Assembly: GCA_024279075.1 (NCBI GenBank)
Contig: JAJRRX010000489.1
Span: forward strand, 1 to 6,928
Reading direction: 5' to 3'
Length of the DNA stretch: 6,928 nt
From: Alphaproteobacteria bacterium
GTDB lineage: Bacteria > Pseudomonadota > Alphaproteobacteria > Rhodobacterales > Rhodobacteraceae
Shown here one piece after another: positions 1 to 4,825 of the stretch (positions within the stretch are counted from its first letter, which is position 1; each line of letters starts with the position of its first letter). The position numbers were made by a program, and so were the translations under genes. The notes beneath the pieces are model-generated. The model made no database searches. It was not told the origin of the DNA and worked only from the letters and a program-made list of their open reading frames with translations.

Positions 1-802
1 CCTTAAACATTTTTCGGTTTTTGGCATAGCTCAGTGCGGTATCCAGCGCACTTTCAATCAGCCCGCAACAACCAGAAGCAATCGAGGTCCGCGCAATATC
101 AATCGCCATCAGCGCGCCCTGTAGCCCCTGCCCGATCGGCAGAATAATATTCTCCTCCGGCACCACAACATTATCCATATACATCTCCGCCAGCGGCAGA
201 AAATTGTAAGAGGGCGTATTATAAAGCGGCCCAAAGCTTAAGCCAGGGGTGTCTTTCGGAATGGCGATCATCGCCATATCCTTATGCCCCGGCGCATCAG
301 AGGTCTTCACAACCGTCAAATAAACGTCGGCCTCGCCCGCCAGCGAAACCCACGCTTTTGCGCCGTTGATCGCCCACATGCCGTCTTTTACCACAGCGCG
401 GGTATACATATTGCCCGCATCCGAGCCAGATTGCGGCTCGGTCAGCGCAAAATTAGCCAGTTTGCGGCCAGAGGTCAGCTCCCGCGCCCATTTTTCCTTG
501 AAAGTTTCGGTGCCATAGCCACAGGTCGCGAAGGTGCAAATATTATGCATGGAAAGCGCAAAGGCATAGGCGCCGTCGCCTTTGCCAAGCTGTTCATAAA
601 CCTGAATGCCATCGCCCAGTGATAGCCCCTGCCCGCCGTAAGCCTCGGGCGCATACAGCCCCATAAGCCCCGCTGCGCCAGCTTTATTTGACGCGGCGCG
701 CGGCCAAACCGCCGCTTTGTTCCATGCGTCCACATTGGGTGAAATTTCAGACGTGCAATGATCGCGCGCCGCTGCCAAAACCGCTTCTAATGAGCTGCTC
801 AT
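1..802 (-). CDS. acyl-CoA dehydrogenase (partial, C-terminus outside window)
   Basis: This is the first 267 residues of an acyl-CoA dehydrogenase, a flavoenzyme that oxidises acyl-CoA to 2-enoyl-CoA and passes electrons to ETF in fatty-acid or branched-chain amino-acid breakdown. The N-terminal helical domain spans roughly residues 1-115. The family signature FALTEPQSGSDAG lies at 118-130, at the start of the middle beta domain where FAD and substrate bind. The C-terminal helical domain begins near 225 (GQGLQGALMAIDIAR), and the frame is still open at the window edge (SYAKNRKMF). The family is normally about 380 residues, so roughly 115 are missing, including the region that usually carries the catalytic Glu. 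The ATG at 802 is preceded by AGGAAAGG. The neighbouring minus-strand gene ends 75 bp upstream, and a promoter-like element with a palindrome fills that gap. Chain-length preference cannot be read from this part. Confidence 0.93.
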   Translation of the reverse strand, partial: MSSSLEAVLAAARDHCTSEISPNVDAWNKAAVWPRAASNKAGAAGLMGLYAPEAYGGQGLSLGDGIQVYEQLGKGDGAYAFALSMHNICTFATCGYGTETFKEKWARELTSGRKLANFALTEPQSGSDAGNMYTRAVVKDGMWAINGAKAWVSLAGEADVYLTVVKTSDAPGHKDMAMIAIPKDTPGLSFGPLYNTPSYNFLPLAEMYMDNVVVPEENIILPIGQGLQGALMAIDIARTSIASGCCGLIESALDTALSYAKNRKMFK

Positions 803-809
803 ATCGGGG

Positions 810-817
810 CCTTTCCT
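810..817 (-). promoter_or_regulatory. ribosome binding site of the acyl-CoA dehydrogenase
   Basis: On the minus strand AGGAAAGG sits 7 nt before the ATG whose first base is 802. This fixes the start; no other in-frame start with a comparable site was seen. Confidence 0.7.
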
Positions 818-832
818 AAAGGATTACCCACG

Positions 833-862
833 TATATTTGAACGATCGTTCAGTTTTGTCAA
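833..862 (-). promoter_or_regulatory. candidate sigma70-type promoter of the acyl-CoA dehydrogenase
   Basis: Read on the minus strand, bases 862-857 are a perfect TTGACA -35 box. At 17-18 bp spacing the -10 candidates are AAATAT (839-834) or AATATA (838-833), each matching the consensus at only 3 of 6 positions. The -35 box is strong and the -10 weak. The element is about 30-60 bp before the start codon, and the spacer is almost filled by a perfect palindrome. Confidence 0.5.
839..852. promoter_or_regulatory. perfect 14-bp palindrome, likely repressor operator (TetR-type)
   Basis: TGAACGATCGTTCA is identical to its own reverse complement. It lies between the -35 box (857-862) and the -10 region (833-839) of the acyl-CoA dehydrogenase promoter, the classical place for a repressor. 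Palindromes of this AACG/CGTT kind are typical of TetR-family regulators, several of which control acyl-CoA metabolism in proteobacteria and respond to acyl-CoAs. The palindrome and its position are seen directly; the regulator family is inferred, and no regulator gene is in the window. Confidence 0.6.
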
Positions 863-877
863 ATGCTAATTAGCGGG

Positions 878-1141
878 CTAAGAATTGCCCACCAATGTTG
901 TGCAATCAAGGGTGCTGGATTGGCATGTCACCAAGCCTTCCGCAATGCTCACCAGCCCAAGGCCAGATACAAGAATACTATAGTGCCCCGCCTCAAACCC
1001 CTGAAACTCACCGATCATGACCACAGACCCATCCAGCGATTTCAACGTAATTTCCGCGTTTTCTTCACTTTGTGCCTGCCCAGCGCCAAGGGCCAAAACA
1101 CTTACAAGAAAGGTGGCATTCAAAATATTTGTTCTACGCAT
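878..1141 (-). CDS. small secreted protein resembling the isolated N-terminal domain of PstS/OmpA-type proteins
   Basis: An 87-residue protein. It has a clear signal peptide: MRR, then a hydrophobic stretch (ILNATFLVSVLALGAG) ending at AQA-like residues near 24. The mature part of about 63 residues contains ITLKSLDGSVVMIGE, followed by short beta-strand-like segments and two cysteines (VTCQSSTLDC) that could form a disulfide in the periplasm. From memory, the pattern 'TLxSLDGSVxxxGE...Y.....G.v.i...gV.C....C' is the N-terminal domain of longer Rhodobacterales substrate-binding/OmpA-family proteins; here it stands alone, without the following binding domain. The ATG at 1141 is chosen because GGAG lies 6 nt upstream. 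A TTG four codons earlier (1153) has no site. Function is unknown. It is divergent from the secreted protein at 1689 and no terminator is visible after it. Confidence 0.65.
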   Translation of the reverse strand: MRRTNILNATFLVSVLALGAGQAQSEENAEITLKSLDGSVVMIGEFQGFEAGHYSILVSGLGLVSIAEGLVTCQSSTLDCTTLVGNS

Positions 1142-1688
1142 AACATACTCCAATAGGTAAGCAGCCCCTCAGCTATGCCCGTACTAGAGCACAAACCTAA
1201 ACAGAGCCTTAAACCGACTCGAATCGCGAATCTCTCCTCCGAATTCGCCAGATTCTCTGCCTAAATCCGCCCAAAATCCCTATACCTTTGGTTTATGAAG
1301 GCGATATCGAGCACATCAAAACGTCTCAAAACCAAGGATTTCCAAAAAACCTCTGAATTTTTCAAATCCACCATTTTCGGATTGGACTCATAAATATAAG
1401 GGAATTCTGACATTTTCGGTCATGATCCTGTCAGATAAGGGCGTAATTCGCCTAAATCCCTCCATAAACTTTAGTTTTAACGCTCGCATTTTAGACCTAA
1501 CGCCGAAAATAGCGGATTTCGGTGCGCTTTAGTCCCTAGGTATGACAAGCCTGCCTTCCCCCCAAAGCCCAATTTCGCAATTCGGCGTGGCGGTGCATCT
1601 TCATCTCATTCGCAGCACAACGTTGTGGAGCACATAACCCGCAACGCACCGTTGTAAACACGTAATATAAACTTGAAAGAACACGATC
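1142..1688. other. 547-bp intergenic region, AT-rich, with reused short words
   Basis: This gap separates two divergent genes for small secreted proteins. It is AT-rich: 44 of 120 bases are G or C in 1321-1440. No tRNA, conserved RNA or convincing gene was recognised. Two open frames (1295-1393 and 1422-1532, 32 and 36 codons) lack ribosome sites. It holds an imperfect direct repeat (1372-1402 and 1411-1441), two copies of GCCTAAATCC (1259-1268 and 1450-1459), and the octamer ATTTTCGG twice direct and once inverted. TAATAT at 1663-1668 is a possible -10 for the downstream gene, but no good -35 box lies at the right distance. Promoters for both flanking genes must lie here or nearby; neither could be assigned with confidence. 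Confidence 0.6.
1372..1449 (+). repeat. imperfect direct repeat, period 39 bp
   Basis: CATTTTCGG at 1372-1380 and again at 1411-1419 is followed in both copies by exactly 15 unrelated bases and then ATAAGGG (1396-1402 and 1435-1441). Each copy then runs into AATTC (1403-1407 and, after 3 extra bases, 1445-1449). The constant spacing between two conserved blocks looks more like paired protein-binding sites or an old tandem duplication than chance. Confidence 0.55.
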
Positions 1689-2228
1689 ATGAAAATCACA
1701 TCCCTTATCTCCGCTTCCGCAATCGCACTGGCCTTGGCGGCCCCTGTATATGCCCAAACAGCGCCTACTACTCCGGCCCCAACAACGCCAGCGCCAACAA
1801 CACCAACTACGCCAGCACCAACACCAGCGCCAACCGGCATTCCGGCGGCTTATGTAAATGTTGCCGCAGTTCAGCAAGTTAACGCACAGCTTACCGCCCA
1901 AGGCTATACCATCACCGATGTTGTGCAAAACGCCAATGGCAGCTACTCGGTTCTTTCCACATCGGCCGCGGGCCAACTCCGGCTTATCACCGTAAACCCT
2001 GCAACTGGTGGTGTAACGGATACGGTTACGGCAGGTGTGCCTGCTGGCACCGCAGGCATTGCGCCAGGGGGCCAATTTGATAATGACGGAGATGACGGCA
2101 ACGACCGCGACGGCGGCGACGATGATAAAGGCGGCAACGACGACAATGGCCGTGGCGACAGCAATGACAATGGCGACTCAGGTAGCGACGACGGTGGCGA
2201 GGATGATAGCAACGACAGCGACGACTAA
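1689..2228 (+). CDS. secreted protein with Pro/Thr-rich linker, PepSY-like core and very acidic Asp/Gly/Asn tail
   Basis: A 179-residue exported protein of unknown function. Residues 1-22 are a typical signal peptide (MKITSLISASAIALALA, cleavage after VYA). Residues 24-49 are a low-complexity Pro/Thr/Ala linker built from PTTPA-like units. Residues about 55-111 form a small folded part: a predicted helix (VAAVQQVNAQLTAQGY), then strands with GSYSVLST, GQLRLITV and GGVTD. This loosely resembles a PepSY-like unit, but without a diagnostic residue. Residues 130-179 are a tail with 21 Asp, 12 Gly and 7 Asn in 50 residues and DxDGDDG-type runs, possibly binding Ca2+ or other cations outside the membrane. 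Upstream GAAAGA (1675-1680) is only a weak ribosome site. The gene ends just before two strong hairpins and is convergent with the amidohydrolase. Confidence 0.75.
   Translation: MKITSLISASAIALALAAPVYAQTAPTTPAPTTPAPTTPTTPAPTPAPTGIPAAYVNVAAVQQVNAQLTAQGYTITDVVQNANGSYSVLSTSAAGQLRLITVNPATGGVTDTVTAGVPAGTAGIAPGGQFDNDGDDGNDRDGGDDDKGGNDDNGRGDSNDNGDSGSDDGGEDDSNDSDD
1758..1835 (+). repeat. low-complexity Pro/Thr/Ala-coding repeats
   Basis: Imperfect 9-15 bp units (ACNCCNGCNCCAAC-like) encode residues 24-49 of the secreted protein. They make an extended, probably unstructured linker between the signal peptide and the folded part, and could vary in length by slippage. Confidence 0.7.
2076..2225 (+). repeat. 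Asp/Gly/Asn-coding low-complexity stretch
   Basis: GAC, GAT, GGC and AAC codons dominate residues 130-179. The repeated GACGGC/GACGAC words are irregular rather than a clean tandem array, but could allow in-frame expansion or contraction. Confidence 0.65.
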
Positions 2229-2240
2229 TCCTACCTAACT

Positions 2241-2265
2241 ATACGGGCTCCCACTAAGCCCGTAT
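2241..2265 (+). terminator. first of two back-to-back hairpins after the acidic protein gene
   Basis: ATACGGGCT (2241-2249) and AGCCCGTAT (2257-2265) form a perfect 9-bp stem with a 7-nt loop, starting 13 bases after the stop codon. No T-run follows directly; one base later the second hairpin begins. It may assist termination or protect the 3' end. Confidence 0.6.
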
Positions 2266-2266
2266 T

Positions 2267-2303
2267 GGCCCCGCTTTATTGATCATCAAGCGGGGCCATT
2301 TTT
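2267..2303 (+). terminator. rho-independent terminator (plus strand)
   Basis: GGCCCCGCTT (2267-2276) and AAGCGGGGCC (2288-2297) form a perfect 10-bp GC-rich stem with an 11-nt loop, followed by ATTTTT (2298-2303). This is a textbook intrinsic terminator for the gene ending at 2228. Read on the minus strand the stem is not followed by a T-run, so it is probably not an efficient terminator for the converging amidohydrolase gene. Confidence 0.88.
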
Positions 2304-2323
2304 GTATTTTGCCCCCAAATATT

Positions 2324-3493
2324 TTAGGCTGGCATCCGCATTTCGACAAGTTTTACCCAATAAGAACAGCCCGCGGGGATCAGCTCGTCGTTAAAGTCAT
2401 AATCGGGGTGGTGCACCATGGCGGTGTCGCCGTTTCCGGCAAAAATAAACGCCCCGGGCCGCGCTTCCAGCATATAAGAGAAATCTTCACCACCCATAAG
2501 CGGATCAACATCATCTGCCACCGCATCATCCCCCGCGACCATTTTTGCAACTTCCACCGCAAATTTTGTTTGTTCAGGGTGGTTGACGGTGACCGGATAG
2601 CCACGCTCATATTCAATCGTCGCCTTGGCGGCAAAAGCAGTCGCCGTATGCTCGGCCACCCGCTTGATCGCTGCTTCTGACTGGTCCCGCGCCTCGGCAC
2701 TCAGCGTCCGGCATGTGCCTTTAATATGCACCCGCTGCGGAATCACATTATAAGCCTTGCTCTCGGTTTCAAAGCTGGTGACGGTAATAACCACATTGGC
2801 TAGCGGATCAATATTTCGGCTCACAATAGTTTGCAGCGCCACCACAATATGGCTGGCGACCAAGGTTGTATCAATCGCCTTATTGGGCATGGCTGCATGG
2901 CCACCAAGGCCTTCTACGTGAATATCATACTGGTCCGTCGCCGCCATCATCGCACCCGTGCGAATGGCAAAATGGCCCACGGGCAGCGTGGGCATATTGT
3001 GCAGGCCATACACTTCTTGGATGCCGAAAATATCCATCATGCCATCATCGACCATCTCTTTACCGCCCCCGCCGCCCTCTTCGGCTGGCTGGAATATAAC
3101 CACAACTGTGCCGTCAAAGTTCCGCGTTTCCGCAAGGTATTTCGCCGCGCCGAGCAGCATCGCCGTGTGGCCGTCATGCCCGCAAGCGTGCATTTTGCCT
3201 TCCACCGTCGAGCTATGCTCCACGCCGGAAGTTTCAAAAATCGGCAGCGCATCCATATCGGCGCGCAGGCCAATTACTTTGCCAGAAACGGTGGATTTGC
3301 CTTTGATCACGCCAACTAACCCCGTGCGCCCAAGGCCGGTTTTTATCTGGTCCACGCCAAATTCTTTCAGCTTGGCCTCAACCACCCCCGCCGTGCGTTC
3401 GCAGTCAAACAGCAGCTCGGGGTGCTCGTGAATATCCCGCCGCCAAGCGGTGATCTCTTCGTGCATTTCGGCAAATCGGTTCAATACGGCCAT
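2324..3493 (-). CDS. M20D-family amidohydrolase (hippurate/N-acyl-amino-acid hydrolase type)
   Basis: A 389-residue cytoplasmic metalloenzyme that cleaves amide bonds of N-acyl amino acids or similar compounds; the substrate cannot be told from sequence. The metal-binding motifs of the M20D group (HipO, YxeP, plant IAA-amino-acid hydrolases) are all present: Cys104 and His106 in MHACGHDGHT, the Glu138-Glu139 pair in FQPAEEG, His165 in GLHN, and His361/His362 near the end (MVHHPDYDF). LRADMDALPI (77-86) and MGGEDFSYML (333-342) are further family marks. The lid/dimerisation domain covers about 180-290. Length matches the family and no key residue is missing. The ATG at 3493 has AAGGAG (3501-3506) 7 nt upstream, inside the last codons of argE, which ends 4 nt before this start. 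The gene is therefore the second of a coupled pair. Confidence 0.92.
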   Translation of the reverse strand: MAVLNRFAEMHEEITAWRRDIHEHPELLFDCERTAGVVEAKLKEFGVDQIKTGLGRTGLVGVIKGKSTVSGKVIGLRADMDALPIFETSGVEHSSTVEGKMHACGHDGHTAMLLGAAKYLAETRNFDGTVVVIFQPAEEGGGGGKEMVDDGMMDIFGIQEVYGLHNMPTLPVGHFAIRTGAMMAATDQYDIHVEGLGGHAAMPNKAIDTTLVASHIVVALQTIVSRNIDPLANVVITVTSFETESKAYNVIPQRVHIKGTCRTLSAEARDQSEAAIKRVAEHTATAFAAKATIEYERGYPVTVNHPEQTKFAVEVAKMVAGDDAVADDVDPLMGGEDFSYMLEARPGAFIFAGNGDTAMVHHPDYDFNDELIPAGCSYWVKLVEMRMPA

Positions 3494-3497
3494 TGGC

Positions 3498-4661
3498 TCA
3501 CTCCTTCAGGGTTTCGATCAGGCGGCGAAGGAAAGCTTCGCCCGCTTCAAATTGTTCAATCGTGATAAATTCGTTGGGCTGGTGCGCTTGGTCAATGCTG
3601 CCTGGCCCGCAGACCACCACAGAGTAGCCCTCGCGCTGGAACTGCCCCGCCTCGGTGCCATAGCTCACTACATGGGTGCCGTTATCGCCGGTAATCCGCC
3701 GCGCCAGTGCCTCGGCGGCGCCCTCATGCTCGGGCTTCAACGCCGGGTTTACATCCCGCGCCGTGACCGTGATTTTGGCCTCGGGATGTATGGCCTGAAT
3801 CTCGGCCTCCACCTCGGCCACATAGGCCTTGTAGCGGGTAAACCAGTCCATCGGGTCCTGCGAGGCAGGGCAGCGGATATCGCAGCTAAAGCTGGCGTTG
3901 AGCGCGGTAATATTGCTGGCCGAGCCACCCTTAAAAAGGCCAACATGCAGGGTGGTGAATGGCGGCTCGAACATTGCATCTATATCGTTTGGCGTTTCCG
4001 CCATGTTTTCCTCAAAGCGCTGCCGCAGCCACTCGACCAGCCGCGTAGCCGTCATAACCGCCGAAACGCCTTGGTGCATTAGGCTGGAGTGAATCTCGAA
4101 GCCCTTTACCCGCGTCGTAAACCCGATCGCGCCTTTGTGGCCGCTCACCACCTGCATCATAGAAGGCTCACCCACAATCACCGCCGAAGCGCGGGGCAGG
4201 TTTGCCACCATATCCGAAATCATAAACGGCGCGCCAAGGCAGCCGACCTCCTCGTCATAACTCAGCGCAATCTGGATAGGCCGCTTGAGGTTTGCCTTCA
4301 GCATTTCAGGCACCAGCGCCAGCCCAAGAGCATTAAACCCCTTCATATCACAGGTGCCCCTGCCATAAAGCTTGCCGTCTTTTTCGGTGACCACAAACGG
4401 GTCCGTCTTCCACGCTTGCCCTTTTACCGGCACCACATCAGTGTGGCCCGAGAGCACCACGCCGCCCTCAACATTTGGCCCGATCACTGCATAAAGATTG
4501 GCCTTTTCGCCGGTTTCATCATACACGCGGTGGCTCTCTACCCCGTGGCCGGCCAAATAATCCTCAACAAAATCAATCAACTCAAGATTGCTTACATCAG
4601 ACACCGTCGGAAAGCTGATAAGTTTTTCCATCATTTCGCGGGGGGTATAAATATCGGGCAT
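3498..4661 (-). CDS. argE: acetylornithine deacetylase ArgE (M20A family)
   Basis: A 387-residue zinc hydrolase of the ArgE type, which converts N-acetylornithine to ornithine and acetate in the cytoplasm. The M20 di-metal site is complete: His73 and catalytic Asp75 (SGHTDVVP), Asp105 (GTCDMKG), catalytic Glu137 with Glu138 (SYDEEVGCLG), Glu165 (VGEP) and His360 (IDQAHQPNEF). The dimerisation domain spans about 175-290. SYDEEVGCLG and SGHKGAIGF fit proteobacterial ArgE better than DapE or carboxypeptidase G2. The frame is open back to 4790, but the start is placed at the ATG at 4661 because MPDIYTPREMMEKL matches the usual N-terminus and AGGA lies about 6 nt upstream. Many alphaproteobacteria recycle the acetyl group with ArgJ, so this copy may serve catabolism of N-acyl compounds with its partner hydrolase rather than arginine synthesis; that is inference. 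Confidence 0.88.
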   Translation of the reverse strand: MPDIYTPREMMEKLISFPTVSDVSNLELIDFVEDYLAGHGVESHRVYDETGEKANLYAVIGPNVEGGVVLSGHTDVVPVKGQAWKTDPFVVTEKDGKLYGRGTCDMKGFNALGLALVPEMLKANLKRPIQIALSYDEEVGCLGAPFMISDMVANLPRASAVIVGEPSMMQVVSGHKGAIGFTTRVKGFEIHSSLMHQGVSAVMTATRLVEWLRQRFEENMAETPNDIDAMFEPPFTTLHVGLFKGGSASNITALNASFSCDIRCPASQDPMDWFTRYKAYVAEVEAEIQAIHPEAKITVTARDVNPALKPEHEGAAEALARRITGDNGTHVVSYGTEAGQFQREGYSVVVCGPGSIDQAHQPNEFITIEQFEAGEAFLRRLIETLKE

Positions 4662-4686
4662 GGGAATCCTTTTGTGGGGCGCGGCC

Positions 4687-4715
4687 ATCCTGAAAAATCC
4701 TGACCCAATGGTCAA
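4687..4715 (-). promoter_or_regulatory. candidate promoter of argE and the amidohydrolase
   Basis: Minus-strand TTGACC (4715-4710) is 5 of 6 matches to the -35 consensus. Seventeen bp further is CAGGAT (4692-4687), a weak -10 with 3 of 6 matches. Transcription from here would give a leader of about 20 nt before the ATG at 4661. Confidence 0.35.
4701..4714. promoter_or_regulatory. inverted repeat overlapping the argE -35 candidate
   Basis: TGACC and GGTCA are exact reverse complements separated by CAAT. The site overlaps the -35 candidate, so a bound protein could block or aid polymerase. The arms are only 5 bp and chance is possible. Confidence 0.3.
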
Positions 4716-4813
4716 GACCGGATAAATAGGGTGTTGTTGTTTGTAACGACATATGTTTACTTGTTGATCAAATTGGCGACAAACCGCCACACGCCCAATG
4801 TGGCACTTCCCTC

Positions 4814-4820
4814 GGAGGGG
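4814..4820 (+). promoter_or_regulatory. ribosome binding site of the OppD-type ATPase gene
   Basis: GGAGGGG lies 5 nt before the ATG at 4826. An ATG at 4822 is out of frame, so the strong site decides for 4826. Confidence 0.75.
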
Positions 4821-4825
4821 TATGA

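Larger units (their letters stand above)
4662..4825. promoter_or_regulatory. divergent intergenic region between argE and the peptide-transporter genes
   Basis: These 164 bp must carry the starts of both transcripts. Visible elements are TTGACC (minus strand, 4715-4710) as a -35 candidate for argE, an inverted repeat TGACC-N4-GGTCA (4701-4714) overlapping it, the palindrome TTGATCAA (4764-4771), and a 6-bp stem GCCACA/TGTGGC (4786-4791/4799-4804) just before the transporter ribosome site. TATGTT (4752-4757) could be a plus-strand -10, but no good -35 box pairs with it. Confidence 0.5.

Noticed and set aside
863..1156. Plus-strand 97-codon frame opposite the small secreted protein
   Set aside because: The minus-strand reading has a signal peptide, a ribosome site and a domain-like pattern, while the plus-strand one starts within the promoter region and shows none.
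1372..1449. CRISPR or iteron origin for the direct repeats
   Set aside because: Only two imperfect copies with 39-bp period, no cas or rep genes and no further units; too little for either.
1295..1532. Two small plus-strand frames of 32 and 36 codons (1295-1393, 1422-1532)
   Set aside because: Neither has a ribosome site or a recognisable feature such as a membrane segment, and the DNA is AT-rich with repeats; not supported as genes.
1142..1688. Mobile-element remnant in the AT-rich gap
   Set aside because: No transposase fragment, terminal inverted repeats or target-site duplication could be found by eye.
1601..1840. Minus-strand frame with Gly/Val/Ala repeats (VGAGVVGA)
   Set aside because: It is the reverse reading of the Pro/Thr-coding repeats of the plus-strand secreted protein, which has a signal peptide and terminator in the right places.
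2831..3431. Plus-strand open frames opposite the M20D hydrolase (2831-3319, 2958-3431)
   Set aside because: The minus-strand gene is intact with all metal ligands, and these frames have low-information sequence; shadows.
3450..4703. Long plus-strand open frames (3450-4082 and 4089-4703) opposite argE
   Set aside because: They lie wholly or almost wholly over argE, which has every catalytic motif; their translations show no recognisable domain and they lack good ribosome sites. They are antisense shadows.
4662..4790. 43-codon N-terminal extension of the argE frame
   Set aside because: No match to ArgE N-termini, and the ATG at 4661 has AGGA upstream and a family-like start; the extension also covers the likely promoter.
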